Shown here in pieces: positions 26,384 through 39,146 of a stretch of DNA of 64,000 nt. The translations under genes were made by a program, and so were the position numbers. This DNA is from Gracilinema caldarium DSM 7334 (GTDB taxonomy: Bacteria > Spirochaetota > Spirochaetia > Treponematales > Breznakiellaceae). The stretch spans positions 992,001 through 1,056,000 of the forward strand of contig NC_015732.1 of NCBI RefSeq assembly GCF_000219725.1, in the 5' to 3' direction. The notes beneath the pieces were generated by a model that saw only the letters and a list, made by a program, of their open reading frames with translations, searched no databases and was not told where the DNA came from. Position 1 is the first letter of the stretch. Every line of letters starts with the position of its first letter.

Positions 26384-26650
26384 TTATTCGATGATTGCAA
26401 TAATGTCAGACATTTTAAGGATCAGATACTCAACACCATCAACCTTAATCTGGGTTCCGGCGTATTTGTCATACATGACTTTCTGCCCTACGGCTACCTT
26501 AATGACATCCTTATTGTCACCGATAGCGGTTACCGTACCGGTCTGGGTCTTTTCCTGGGCGGTATCGGGAATAATGATACCCCCTGCGGTTTTAGATTCA
26601 GTTTTCTCTAATTTTACCATGACGCGGTCGTCTAAGGGTTTTACAGTCAT
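26384..26650 (-). CDS. groS: Co-chaperonin GroES
   Basis: 88 residues. The sequence KPLDDRVMVKLEKTESKTAG and the mobile loop GGIIIPDTAQEKTQTGTVTA are diagnostic, as is the C-terminal VDGVEYLILKMSDIIAIIE. It caps the GroEL ring. A strong site (CAGGAGGA) precedes the start. No groEL lies downstream in this window, so the pair is split. No CIRCE heat-shock operator is seen upstream. Confidence 0.96.
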   Translation of the reverse strand: MTVKPLDDRVMVKLEKTESKTAGGIIIPDTAQEKTQTGTVTAIGDNKDVIKVAVGQKVMYDKYAGTQIKVDGVEYLILKMSDIIAIIE

Positions 26651-26702
26651 ATAATTCCTCCTGAGGTACAGATAAAATTGTAGTAATGGATATTACGGTT
26701 TA

Positions 26703-26732
26703 AATATACGGAAAATGACCGGCTAAGGTCAA
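26703..26732 (-). promoter_or_regulatory. Candidate groS promoter with internal palindrome
   Basis: Minus strand TTGACC (26732-26727), an 18-base spacer and TATATT (26708-26703). TGACC-GGCTAA-GGTCA forms a small inverted repeat overlapping the -35 box. Confidence 0.5.
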
Positions 26733-26800
26733 CAAAATTCGTTCATAAAGATAAATTTGCTTATAATGAAAAATTATAGTATTTTAGGAAAGGAATAAAT

Positions 26801-27508
26801 ATGAATCTTTGGTATGGACCATTTAAACGGGGCCGTAAGGCCCTTGCAAAACATAAAACTACCATTGCTGTGAGAGAGTTTAGAGCTGCTTTGGAATATT
26901 GTCCTGTGAAAGCATCCAGAGAGATGGCCCGTATTTTGTTTTACCTGGGCTTAGCTCTAGATCGATCCGGGCAATCAGGCCTCGCCGCAAAAAGCTGGGT
27001 TAACGCTCGTAAGCTTGTGCGTTCTGGTCATCTAGCCGCTATGTACTCCCGTTGGATAAACGATTATGGTATGAGAAAAACAGGTAGTCCCCTCTTGGAT
27101 GATTACCGGGCTTTCCAATCAATACAGGTATTCCATTATTTAAGTAAACGAGGGGCAGGTCGATTTTGTTCAGAGGCTGAACGGGATGTGGTGTATACGG
27201 TCATCGAAGATGCCTGGAAACTAATAGCAAAGTCACGGATTCTCACTTCGCTTTCATGTTCACAAAAGATTTCGATCTTTAAAAAGGCAAAGCTTGATTT
27301 TCCCTATATGTATGCTGAGGATTTATTACAATCAGACTGTGAACCTATTGTAGGCAATTTTAAAGGAAAAAGACCAGGTGTACCGCTTCGTCTGAGTGGC
27401 GATGATAGCTGTCCCTGCGGTTCTGGGTTACCATTCCGACAATGTTGCGGCAGAATTTATTCCTGTGTGGAACAGGAACATACCACACCGCATCACTATG
27501 AACGCTGA
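26801..27508 (+). CDS. Protein with C-terminal SEC-C zinc motif
   Basis: 235 residues. The C-terminus holds CPCGSGLPFRQCCG, the SEC-C motif that binds zinc and is found at the end of SecA and many adaptor-like proteins. The N-terminal ~90 residues look like helical repeats (AVREFRAALEYCP, then FYLGLALDRSGQSGLAAKSW), probably TPR-like. An aggaa site precedes the ATG. The gene stands alone between divergent groS and the sigma factor gene. A specific role cannot be given. Confidence 0.65.
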   Translation: MNLWYGPFKRGRKALAKHKTTIAVREFRAALEYCPVKASREMARILFYLGLALDRSGQSGLAAKSWVNARKLVRSGHLAAMYSRWINDYGMRKTGSPLLDDYRAFQSIQVFHYLSKRGAGRFCSEAERDVVYTVIEDAWKLIAKSRILTSLSCSQKISIFKKAKLDFPYMYAEDLLQSDCEPIVGNFKGKRPGVPLRLSGDDSCPCGSGLPFRQCCGRIYSCVEQEHTTPHHYER

Positions 27509-27565
27509 TGTGGGTCATTTAGAACCATAATTTACTTTATTTTTAACGGTTGTATCATTTAGACA

Positions 27566-27584
27566 CACTAATTTGCAAATAGTG
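27566..27584. promoter_or_regulatory. Candidate enhancer (UAS) for a sigma-54 activator
   Basis: CACTA-ATTTGCAAA-TAGTG, an inverted repeat with palindromic core TTTGCAAA, lies about 110-130 bases upstream of the -24/-12 promoter. That is the usual distance for bacterial enhancer-binding protein sites. An A/T-only stretch (27630-27658) that could bend lies between them. Confidence 0.4.
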
Positions 27585-27692
27585 ATAGAAATATGAAAAT
27601 GGTTACAGTGATAATGCAGACTTGTGAAATATAAATATATATAATATATATAAATAATTACGATCTGCGTTTTGCTGTTTTCTTCGATGTTC

Positions 27693-27708
27693 TTGGCACG
27701 ATATTTGC
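27693..27708 (+). promoter_or_regulatory. Sigma-54 (-24/-12) promoter of the sigma factor gene
   Basis: TTGGCACG-atat-TTGC has the invariant GG (27695-27696) and GC (27707-27708) exactly 10 bases apart and matches the TGGCACG-N4-TTGC consensus completely. It lies 32 bases upstream of the start codon, leaving a short leader with AGGAGG at 27728. Confidence 0.8.
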
Positions 27709-27739
27709 TGTATGTAAGTACCTATTTAGGAGGTACAAC

Positions 27740-28624
27740 ATGGCAGAAACAAAAAAGATCGTAAAATCAAAATCGGTAAAAAAAGAAACGATGAACGATG
27801 AAAATGTTCTTTCTATATATCTTAAAGAAATCAATAAGATTCCGCTCTTAACAAGAGAAGAGGAAGATGCAATAGCCCGGGCTGCAGCCAAGGGTGATAA
27901 GGCAGCACGGGATAAACTTGCTGCAGCTAATCTGCGATTCGTTGTGAATGTGGCAAAAAAGTACCAAAACCAAGGATTATCGCTCTCGGACCTCATCAGC
28001 GAAGGTAATATTGGGCTCCTGAATGCTATTGAACGGTACGATGTAGATAAGGGGTATCATTTTATTTCCTATGCGGTCTGGTGGATTCGGCAGGCTATAT
28101 TAAAGGCTATCTGTGAAAAATCCCGTATGATCCGTCTGCCCTTGAATCGGGCTAATGAACTGGTACAGATTGAAAAGGCCCGTAAGGTCTTGCAGGGTGG
28201 TGCTACCAGCGATGCAGAGATCAATGAAGTAGCCCGTCTCCTTGATATGGAACCTTCCCATGTGACTGATCTTATCAATATTAGCCGTGAACTGGTTTCT
28301 CTGGAAAGTCCTGTATTTACAGAAAAGGATTCTTCCATTCTAGGGGATTTTTTAGAAGATACCACCTACAAAGCCCCCGAAGCTGCGGCTATTGAATCAG
28401 CGCTGCGTGAAGACATTGATGCAGTGCTCAATACTTTGACAGAGAAAGAAGCTGAAATTATCCGGTACCGCTTTGGTCTTAATGGCCATGTACCTATGTC
28501 CTTAAAAGAAATAGGGGATAAGTACCATTTGACCAAGGAGCGGATCCGGCAAATTGAAAAAAAAGCGCTTAAACGGCTTCAGCATCCTGCCCGTAAGCAG
28601 TATCTTGAAAGCTATGTAGCCTAA
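27740..28624 (+). CDS. RNA polymerase sigma-70 family factor (group 2/RpoD-like)
   Basis: 294 residues. Regions 2 to 4 of sigma-70 are present, without the long N-terminal region 1.1 of a housekeeping RpoD. Region 2 has AAANLRFVVNVAKKY, DLISEGNIGLLNAIERYD and the -10 recognition helix FISYAVWWIRQAI. Region 4 has a helix-turn-helix MSLKEIGDKYHLTKERIRQIE. This size and layout match RpoS/group 2 factors that switch gene sets. The start follows a perfect AGGAGG. It is preceded by a sigma-54 promoter, so it should be made when RpoN and an activator are on. The terminator after it is shared with convergent asnA. Confidence 0.85.
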   Translation: MAETKKIVKSKSVKKETMNDENVLSIYLKEINKIPLLTREEEDAIARAAAKGDKAARDKLAAANLRFVVNVAKKYQNQGLSLSDLISEGNIGLLNAIERYDVDKGYHFISYAVWWIRQAILKAICEKSRMIRLPLNRANELVQIEKARKVLQGGATSDAEINEVARLLDMEPSHVTDLINISRELVSLESPVFTEKDSSILGDFLEDTTYKAPEAAAIESALREDIDAVLNTLTEKEAEIIRYRFGLNGHVPMSLKEIGDKYHLTKERIRQIEKKALKRLQHPARKQYLESYVA

Positions 28625-28627
28625 TCG

Positions 28628-28660
28628 CAGGGGTGTATCTTACATGAGATGCACCCCCTG
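28628..28660. terminator. Bidirectional terminator, overlapping the asnA 3' end
   Basis: AGGGGTGTATCT pairs with AGATGCACCCCCT (about 28629-28659). The stem includes the last codons of asnA and lies just after the sigma factor stop. Confidence 0.7.
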
Positions 28661-29674
28661 TTGTTTACAGAGGTCTATTGTTTCCTGGGGCCATACGGAA
28701 GCTTGAACCTCACCAATATGGGCCTTTCGCAGGAAGAACATGCAAAGCCGTGATTGTCCGATACCGCCGCCAATCGTCTGGGGGAATTCGCCTGCGAGCA
28801 GTCGACTGTGCCAGTATAGATGAGCCCGTTCTTCTGTATTGGTGATCTTAAGCTGACGCCTCATGCTCTCCGCATCTACCCGGATACCCATGGATGAAAG
28901 TTCTAAGGAATCCTTTCGGACTGGATCCCAGACAATGATGTCCCCATTAAGGCCTGCGGTTCCATCTTCTGCAGGGGTCGTCCAATCATCATAGTCAGGA
29001 GCCCTGCCTCCATGAATGGAGCCATCTGATAGTTTTCCCCCAATACCGATAATAAAGATGGCTCCATATTCGCGGGCCAGCTCCCGTTCCCGTTCCTGGG
29101 GAGTCAGTTTAGGGTATCGGCGCAGGGCTTCTTCAGTATGGATAAAGGTGATCTGTTCAGGGAGCACCGGCTCTATTTCTTCATAGTGTTCGCTCACCAC
29201 AAATTCGGTTCGTTTGAGCACCTCATAGATTTTTTCTACTATCTTTTTCAGGAACGTCCGATTACGCTGACCTTTTTTCATCACCAGCTCCCAATCCCAC
29301 TGATCAACGTAGATTGAATGAATTGCATCGATATCATCATCGGGTCGTAAGGCATTCATATCAGTATACAACCCGGTCCCTGCCTTGTAACCATAGTCCG
29401 CTAAAGCCATCCGTTTCCATTTAGCAAGGGATTGAACCACTTCCATCTCAGTATCCCCCAGGTTTTTAACCGGGAAACGGACAGGCCGTTCAATACCATT
29501 CAAGTCATCGTTAATACCTGAACCACGGGGAACAAAGAGGGGGGATGTCACCCGGGAGAGCTGCAGTTCTGCAGAGAGATTACGTTCAAAAAAATCCTTT
29601 ACCAGCTTAATTGCCTGTTCAGTCTGTTTAAGGCTTAATATTGGCCTATAGTCTTTAGGTAAAATAACAGCCAT
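28640..29674 (-). CDS. asnA: Aspartate-ammonia ligase (asparagine synthetase A)
   Basis: 344 residues. AsnA makes asparagine from aspartate, ammonia and ATP, and is related to class II tRNA synthetases. Key segments are SRVTSPLFVPRGSGINDDLN, EVVQSLAKWKR, DQWDWELVMKKGQRN and the GGGIGQSRLCMFFLRK ATP-binding end. A ggag site precedes the ATG. It is convergent with the sigma factor gene, sharing the terminator. AsnA is ammonia-dependent, in line with gdhA and NrpR further along. Confidence 0.95.
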   Translation of the reverse strand: MAVILPKDYRPILSLKQTEQAIKLVKDFFERNLSAELQLSRVTSPLFVPRGSGINDDLNGIERPVRFPVKNLGDTEMEVVQSLAKWKRMALADYGYKAGTGLYTDMNALRPDDDIDAIHSIYVDQWDWELVMKKGQRNRTFLKKIVEKIYEVLKRTEFVVSEHYEEIEPVLPEQITFIHTEEALRRYPKLTPQERERELAREYGAIFIIGIGGKLSDGSIHGGRAPDYDDWTTPAEDGTAGLNGDIIVWDPVRKDSLELSSMGIRVDAESMRRQLKITNTEERAHLYWHSRLLAGEFPQTIGGGIGQSRLCMFFLRKAHIGEVQASVWPQETIDLCKQQGVHLM

Positions 29675-29822
29675 GAGGTACTCCTTCGGTGCTTACTGTA
29701 TCAATTGGGAGCCCTGCGAACAAGGGGGCATATATAAAAAACAAATAAAGGTACTGCTTCTACAAAAAACTTTTGTTCTGCTGATGTCTGGATCTACTTT
29801 TCGTTCAGGACGATGTCTTTAC

Positions 29823-31253
29823 TTAATATAACGGAGTGTGCATTAGCTCTTTTAGGCTCTGGGCCAGCCTGCTGATCCCTTCATCAATCTGGTCTGCTTC
29901 GATGCAGGCAAAACTGAGGCGAATATGGGTTGGGTCCTGAAAGGCTTCCCCTGGCATGATCCGTACGCCAGTTTTAAGAGCATGGGTATACAGGTCAGCG
30001 CTTTTTATTCCTTCTGGCAAGCCTATCCAGAGATGCAAACCGCCAGTACAGCTGTGTTGGCTGCAGCCGAGAGGAAGGAGATGTTGTGAAACGGTACTAA
30101 TGCTGTGTTTATAAAGCCTGCCGTATCGTTCGCGTAATTCATCCATTCGCCTTTTGTGATGATCCCCAGATAGATATAAATCCACAGCCCGTTGCATAAA
30201 GCTGTCGGTGGCGATGTCGGAGCTTTGTTTTGCCTGTTCATAAAGATTTTGAAGTGCCGGTGGAACTATGAGGAGCCCAAGCCGCAACCCCGGCAGAAGG
30301 ACCTTTGAAAAACCCCGAACATAGATAACCCGGCTGTGCTGATCTATCGACTTCAGGTTCAGCGGTTCGGGAGGTTGATCAAAATAAAGATCCGAAAGGA
30401 GGTCATCTTCTAAAATATAGGCATCATACTTAGCAGCAAGTTCCAGGAGTCGGTACAGTTCTTCTGTTCCCCAGCTGTAGGTGGTAGGGGTCTGGAAACG
30501 GCTCTGAATATACAGGAGCCGTGGTCGCGTTTCTGCAAGCCGTTTCTCCAGAAGATCCATATCCCATCCAGTGGGATACAGCGGTAAGGCGATAGTATCC
30601 GCCCCCCGGGACCAGAAAGCTCCCAAAGCTCCCCGATAGGTAGGCGCTTCAAGTATAACCCGATCTCCGGGATGCAGCAGGGCCTTGGAGGTGAGGTCTA
30701 TTCCCTGCTGAGCTCCGGATACAACCCAGATCGTCGATGGTGGTGCTGAAATTTGCAAAATCTCTTCGGCATATCGGGACAGGGTCTGCCTGAAGGGCGC
30801 CCAACCGGCACTGTGTTGATATTCAAAGGCCCAGCCCGCGTCCCGGTCCAGGACTTCATGTAAAATGGTTTTGAACTGATCGACGGGAAAGAGATCCGGT
30901 GAAGGGGTTCCTGCCGCAAGGTCCAGAAAGGTTCCATCGTTGGTATGCTGGAAGGCGAGGCTTGACCGAAGATCAGTCTCCGTAATGTCTAAATCTGCAA
31001 GGTTTTTTTTATGTCTCACATAGACCCCGCTTCCCGGCCGGGAACGGACCCAGCCTTCCTGTTCAAGAATGCGGTAAGCCGCAACAACGGTGGCAGGATT
31101 CACCTGGATGGTGTGAGATAATCTGCGTATGGAAGGGAGCCGCTCCCCATCCATAACCTCTCCCCGGCTGATTGCATGGCGCAGGCTGTCAGCCAGCTGC
31201 AGATATAGGGGATTTTCGCTGTCTGTATTTAACATCAGGTTTTCATATTTCAT
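29823..31253 (-). CDS. MocR/PdxR-type regulator (GntR HTH + aminotransferase fold)
   Basis: 476 residues. Residues ~10-75 are a GntR winged helix ([17 protein letters not shown], then [20 protein letters not shown]). The rest is a class I aminotransferase-like domain with a PLP Lys in [16 protein letters not shown] and a conserved SGAQQGIDL segment. Such MocR regulators sense PLP; the PdxR subgroup controls pdxST (established in other bacteria). It is divergent from pdxST with a 127-base gap, strongly supporting the PdxR role. Note it could also be called a PLP-dependent aminotransferase by domain alone. Confidence 0.85.
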   Translation of the reverse strand: MKYENLMLNTDSENPLYLQLADSLRHAISRGEVMDGERLPSIRRLSHTIQVNPATVVAAYRILEQEGWVRSRPGSGVYVRHKKNLADLDITETDLRSSLAFQHTNDGTFLDLAAGTPSPDLFPVDQFKTILHEVLDRDAGWAFEYQHSAGWAPFRQTLSRYAEEILQISAPPSTIWVVSGAQQGIDLTSKALLHPGDRVILEAPTYRGALGAFWSRGADTIALPLYPTGWDMDLLEKRLAETRPRLLYIQSRFQTPTTYSWGTEELYRLLELAAKYDAYILEDDLLSDLYFDQPPEPLNLKSIDQHSRVIYVRGFSKVLLPGLRLGLLIVPPALQNLYEQAKQSSDIATDSFMQRAVDLYLSGDHHKRRMDELRERYGRLYKHSISTVSQHLLPLGCSQHSCTGGLHLWIGLPEGIKSADLYTHALKTGVRIMPGEAFQDPTHIRLSFACIEADQIDEGISRLAQSLKELMHTPLY

Positions 31254-31307
31254 ACATTTCCCCAGGGCTCATCATATCATATTGAGAGCATGGTTGTGTT
31301 TTTTTAC

Positions 31308-31360
31308 CTGTCAACTGTATCGGTACTGTATTGACAGATCTGGTCCTTGTGGTGGATATT
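31308..31360 (+). promoter_or_regulatory. pdxST promoter with repeat operator
   Basis: ACTGTAT occurs at 31314-31320 and 31325-31331 (11 bases apart, one helix turn), nested within CTGTCAA...TTGACAG (31308-31337). The last arm overlaps the -35 box TTGACA (31331-31336); GATATT at 31355 is the probable -10. This fits a MocR-type operator. Confidence 0.5.
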
Positions 31361-31380
31361 CTACACAGGGAGAGCGTAAA

Positions 31381-32259
31381 ATGGAAGATAGATTTGCAAT
31401 TAATCGTGACCTGGCCCGGATGCTGAAGGGCGGGGTTATTATGGATGTCGTTAACGTTGAGCAGGCAAAAATTGCCGAAGCCGCTGGTGCAGTAGCGGTT
31501 ATGGCCCTAGAACGGGTCCCCTCTGATATTCGTAAGCAGGGTGGGGTAGCCCGGATGAGCGACCCTGCCATGATTACTGAAATTAAGAATGCGGTCAGTA
31601 TTCCCGTCATGGCCAAGTGCCGGATTGGTCATTTTATCGAGGCCCGGATCCTCGAGGCTCTGGGTATCGATTATATTGATGAAAGCGAAGTGCTGACTCC
31701 GGCCGATGAGTCCTATCATATTGATAAAAAGAGTTTTCGTATTCCCTTTGTCTGCGGTGCCCGTGACCTGGGTGAAGCCCTGCGCCGCATCGGCGAAGGG
31801 GCTGCCATGATACGAACCAAGGGAGAAGCCGGTACGGGCAACGTGGTAGAAGCGGTCCGGCACCTGCGCACCGTGAATGATGGCATCCGCCGGCTGCAGG
31901 GTTTACCCCGGGAAGAACTGATGACTGCCGCCAAAGAGCTGGGGGCCCCCTATGATCTGGTCTGCTATGTGGCAGAAAACGGCAAATTGCCGGTGGTCAA
32001 TTTTGCAGCCGGCGGTGTGGCAACCCCCGCCGATGCGGCCCTCATGATGGCTCTGGGGGCAGATGGGGTTTTTGTCGGTTCCGGCATCTTCAAATCTTCG
32101 GATCCAGAAAAACGGGCTAAGGCTATTGTAAAGGCCGTAACCTACTGGCAGGATGCGAAGGTTCTGGCAGAAGTTTCTGCAGGTCTCGGTGAGCCCATGA
32201 GCGGTATCGATCTTCGGGATCTGGCACCCCAGGAACGGCTTGCTGAACGGGGCTGGTAA
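31381..32259 (+). CDS. pdxS: PLP synthase synthase subunit PdxS
   Basis: 292 residues, typical. It builds pyridoxal 5'-phosphate from ribose-5-phosphate, glyceraldehyde-3-phosphate and ammonia in the DXP-independent route. [40 protein letters not shown] and the active-site Lys in [14 protein letters not shown] are all present. The start is the MEDRF methionine at 31381 after AGGGAGAG; a longer frame from 31129 covers the regulator promoter and is rejected. pdxT begins directly after the stop. Confidence 0.97.
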   Translation: MEDRFAINRDLARMLKGGVIMDVVNVEQAKIAEAAGAVAVMALERVPSDIRKQGGVARMSDPAMITEIKNAVSIPVMAKCRIGHFIEARILEALGIDYIDESEVLTPADESYHIDKKSFRIPFVCGARDLGEALRRIGEGAAMIRTKGEAGTGNVVEAVRHLRTVNDGIRRLQGLPREELMTAAKELGAPYDLVCYVAENGKLPVVNFAAGGVATPADAALMMALGADGVFVGSGIFKSSDPEKRAKAIVKAVTYWQDAKVLAEVSAGLGEPMSGIDLRDLAPQERLAERGW

Positions 32260-32847
32260 ATGAAACGGATTGGGGTATTGGCCCTGCAGGGCGGTGTGGC
32301 AGAGCATGCAGAGATGCTCAAAGGCATCGGCGATGTCGAACCGGTGCTGGTTCGTACCGCTGAGGATCTTGCTGCCACCGATGCCCTCATTATACCCGGA
32401 GGTGAAAGTACCGCTGTTGGTACCATCCTTGCCCATGACAGCCGGGGGCAGGCTTTACGGGAACTGCTCGTATCTCGAATCCAACAGGGCTTTCCTGTCT
32501 GGGGAACCTGTATGGGGGCAATCCTTTTAGCCAGGAGTATCCGTAATGATCATCGGCGGCATCTTTCGGTGATGGATATCGAGGTGCACCGTAATGCCTA
32601 TGGGAGTCAGCTCGACAGTTTTACCGTATCGGAACCCATCGAAGGCTTAGAAGGCGGGCCCTTCCCCATGGTATTTATCCGGGCACCGGTTATCTCTGAG
32701 GTTGGTCCCGACGTTCAAGTCCTTGCCCGGCATAAGGACGCTATTGTCGCCTGCCGACAGGGAAATCTGCTGGCTTCTACGTTCCACCCTGAATTAACCG
32801 ACGATGACCGATTCCATCGTTACTTTATTTCATTTATTAAAAGGTAG
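32260..32847 (+). CDS. pdxT: PLP synthase glutaminase subunit PdxT
   Basis: 195 residues, normal for the glutaminase partner of PdxS. The IGVLALQGGVAEHAEML start, IPGGESTAVGTIL, the nucleophile Cys in VWGTCMGAILLA and the C-terminal STFHPELTDDDRFHRYF (His/Glu of the triad) are present. It delivers ammonia from glutamine to PdxS. It is tightly coupled to pdxS, with ATG directly following the TAA, and a terminator follows at 32883. Confidence 0.97.
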   Translation: MKRIGVLALQGGVAEHAEMLKGIGDVEPVLVRTAEDLAATDALIIPGGESTAVGTILAHDSRGQALRELLVSRIQQGFPVWGTCMGAILLARSIRNDHRRHLSVMDIEVHRNAYGSQLDSFTVSEPIEGLEGGPFPMVFIRAPVISEVGPDVQVLARHKDAIVACRQGNLLASTFHPELTDDDRFHRYFISFIKR

Positions 32848-32882
32848 TTTTCCTTCATAGTGATAGGTTAGAACATCTTGCA

Positions 32883-32922
32883 GGCTGTTGAAATACGTAT
32901 AACATTTCAACGGCTTGTTTTT
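32883..32922 (+). terminator. Terminator of pdxST
   Basis: GCTGTTGAAAT (32884-32894) pairs with ATTTCAACGGC (32904-32914), then a T-rich run. Confidence 0.75.
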
Positions 32923-33022
32923 CTATTCATCAATTCTTGAGCATCCCTATTTATATAATATAAACTGAAACTATTCACAGTTGAAGTTAACCATGTTACT
33001 CTTGTATTAAGGGGATTATTGA

Positions 33023-37070
<4,048 letters not shown>

Positions 37071-37080
37071 TTATGCAGTA

Positions 37081-37109
37081 ATACTAAAGCACAAGTTGTG
37101 CTTCGTCAA
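37081..37109 (-). promoter_or_regulatory. gdhA promoter with operator filling the spacer
   Basis: On the minus strand TTGACG (37109-37104) and TAGTAT (37086-37081) are separated by exactly 17 bases, and those 17 bases are the perfect palindrome AAGCACAA-N-TTGTGCTT. A repressor bound there would block RNA polymerase directly. Confidence 0.75.
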
Positions 37110-37134
37110 CCAAATTTTTCGTGATGCTTTATAC

Positions 37135-37162
37135 TTGTAATGCCGCACCCCGCTTGTTATAG
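37135..37162 (+). promoter_or_regulatory. Candidate nrpR promoter (near-leaderless)
   Basis: TTGTAA (37135-37140), a 16-base spacer and TTATAG (37157-37162). Transcription would begin only a few bases before the ATG at 37174, and no Shine-Dalgarno sequence is seen. Confidence 0.4.
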
Positions 37163-37173
37163 TGTTCTCTTGT

Positions 37174-38178
37174 ATGGAAGCTGAATCACAGAAAGCAAAG
37201 AAACTAGCCATCCTGTCTATCCTCGATGAAGCCGATTCTCCCTTGAGCGGTGCTGAATTGGAAGAGCGCCTGCGGGATAAGGGCTATGAACTGAGTGAAC
37301 GGACCATAAGGCTCTATCTGCAGCATCTTGATGCGGAAGGCTATACCGAATCTGTTGGAAAACAGGGGAGAAAAATAACCGATCAGGGCCGAATGTTATT
37401 GGACGAACAGCGGCTGATTCACCGGGTGGGGTATATGTCTGCCCGAATAGACCAAATGACCTATACTATGGATTTTGACCTGCCCCGCCGTAAGGGGACC
37501 GTGGTTATTAATCTCGCTATAATAAAGCAGGAAGAGTTTTTACGCTACCTTCCACAGGTGGAGCTTGTTTTTGAAAAAGGCTATGCCATGGGTACTTTGG
37601 TAAGTTTCCTTCATGAGGGAGAAAGGCTTGGGTCCTATACCATTCCAACAGGACATATCGGGTTTTGTACCGTCTGCTCGGTTACATTAAATGGGGTGTT
37701 TCTTAAATATGGCATTCCAACCCGATCTCTGTTTAGCGGTCTTTTACAGCTAGAGCAGGGTCAGGCCCGGCGTTTTGTAGAGTTGATAAGTTATGATGGT
37801 ACCAGTATTGATCCCCTGCAGCTTTTTATTCGGGGTAAGATGACCGATTATATGGGAGCGATCCGGGATGGAAATGGACGAATTGGGGCTGGATTCCGGG
37901 AGATTCCCGGGGAAAGCTACCAGCTCGCCCAGGATTTGGCCCGGCAGCTTCAGGACATTGGCTTGGGAGCCTTCCTGAAGATTGGCAGACCCTCCCGGGA
38001 CCTTTTAAATGTACCGGTCCACGAGGGCTGCTGCGGCCTTATTGTTATCGGCGGCCTTAACCCTGTGGCGGTCTTTGAAGAGTCCGGCATTTCAGTTAGC
38101 TACAACGCTCTTGCAGGTTATATGGAATATAACCAGCTTTTTCATCATTCACAGATGCGGGATCGGCTTGGAATATAG
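37174..38178 (+). CDS. nrpR: NrpR-like regulator (winged helix + DUF128)
   Basis: 334 residues from the ATG at 37174 (a GTG at 37162 is in frame). Residues ~5-70 are an NrpR-type winged helix (KKLAILSILDEADSPLSGAE, then YELSERTIRLYLQHLDAEGY). The rest is a DUF128/NRD domain (FEKGYAMGTLVSFLHEGERL, then GHIGFCTVCSVTLNGVFLK). In methanogens NrpR represses nif and glnA and is released by 2-oxoglutarate (established). Here it is divergent from gdhA, whose promoter contains a perfect palindrome, so gdhA is the likely target. A weak hairpin after the gene may terminate it. Confidence 0.85.
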   Translation: MEAESQKAKKLAILSILDEADSPLSGAELEERLRDKGYELSERTIRLYLQHLDAEGYTESVGKQGRKITDQGRMLLDEQRLIHRVGYMSARIDQMTYTMDFDLPRRKGTVVINLAIIKQEEFLRYLPQVELVFEKGYAMGTLVSFLHEGERLGSYTIPTGHIGFCTVCSVTLNGVFLKYGIPTRSLFSGLLQLEQGQARRFVELISYDGTSIDPLQLFIRGKMTDYMGAIRDGNGRIGAGFREIPGESYQLAQDLARQLQDIGLGAFLKIGRPSRDLLNVPVHEGCCGLIVIGGLNPVAVFEESGISVSYNALAGYMEYNQLFHHSQMRDRLGI

Positions 38179-38267
38179 AAAAATGGATATTTAATAGACA
38201 AGGTACCCCCTGGTCAACGCGCCTAGTGGGGTTCCTCTCTTATAGTGATTGTATCGCTGACAATTGA

Positions 38268-38668
38268 ACTAAGCTTGGTAATACGCCGCTTTCGTCAAAA
38301 AATCAGTTTTATTCTCAAAAGACTCAGCAGCATATAGTTCCTCTTCTGACTATCGATGGAGACTCTCGATATCACTTTGGAAGGTCTTTGCACCTGGTGG
38401 AATCAGATGGTGTTGTGCATTTTAATATCGCTCTACTGCATGGGTAAACATCGTGACTTTGTTGCTGTTCCAGGGAGCGGTAAACTCGGTCTCATTGTTC
38501 GTCTGTATGACGGATCCTGAAGTTAGTAGCATACTTAATGAGCAGTTGAGCAGAGACTATTGTATCCTTCCTGCATCAGTACATACATTGGTAGACCTTG
38601 CTCAGTCTATCAAGGAAGAATTAGGAGTGCTTATCCGGGAAACCTCAGCCTTTAAGATTCGGCTTTAG
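38268..38668 (+). pseudogene. Decayed gene of unknown family
   Basis: The frame from 38268 reads sensibly (QQHIVPLLTIDGDSRYHFGR, then SLHLVESDGVVHFNIALLHG) to a stop at 38445. A +1 shift continues it (VNIVTLLLFQGAVNSV, then SRDYCILPASVHTLVDLAQS) to 38668. No start codon with a ribosome site is seen. This looks like the 3' half of a lost gene with one frameshift; a FIST-type sensor domain is one possibility but weak. The last 17 bases overlap the convergent Fe-S protein gene. Confidence 0.4.
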
Positions 38669-39146
38669 CGCTATCTTTAGAGGCATTGTCTTTTGTGGAA
38701 GCACTTCCCAAAGTGTCCTGCAAGGTCCCCACGGGGCAGATGGCACACCAGGCTCGGGGCTTAAAGAAGATACCCATGGTATAGCTTATCCCCAGGGATA
38801 TGACATAAATGGCCCAGAAAATACGCCCCACCTGGGCCCAGCTGTGTCCGAATCGCACCAGCAGGTTTACCATACAGAACAGCATGAACGCACAGAGGGC
38901 TCGCCGCAGTTCCGGAGCATAAAGTGTTTTAGGAAGCCTGTGTTTTCGTGACACCTTAGGCAGTACCGCCTGCAGGGATGCCCCATTGGGGCAGATGCGG
39001 CCGCAAAAATAGCGGGTACTGCGGAAATTAAGGACCACCGCCAGAACAATAAGGCCGATCACAAGGAGCCCCACCGGCGGATAAAAGTATCCGCCCACCG
39101 CTACGGCCACCACAAAGATAACAGAAAGTAATTTTTTAGGATTCAT
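38652..39146 (-). CDS. Membrane protein with ferredoxin-type Cys motifs (Fer4_5/NapH-like)
   Basis: 164 residues with about four membrane segments. Two Cys motifs, FCGRICPNG (about residue 50) and WCAICPVGTL (about 133), match the membrane ferredoxin-like NapH/RnfA-adjacent Fer4_5 family, which passes electrons across the membrane. The start overlaps the stop of the thioredoxin gene by 4 bases (ATGA), so the two proteins probably work as a redox pair. The C-terminal tail is Ser/Lys/Ala-rich. The partner enzyme is not in this window. Confidence 0.7.
   Translation of the reverse strand: MNPKKLLSVIFVVAVAVGGYFYPPVGLLVIGLIVLAVVLNFRSTRYFCGRICPNGASLQAVLPKVSRKHRLPKTLYAPELRRALCAFMLFCMVNLLVRFGHSWAQVGRIFWAIYVISLGISYTMGIFFKPRAWCAICPVGTLQDTLGSASTKDNASKDSAKAES

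Noticed and set aside
26651-26800. CIRCE operator upstream of groS
   Set aside because: The TTAGCACTC-N9-GAGTGCTAA inverted repeat is absent.
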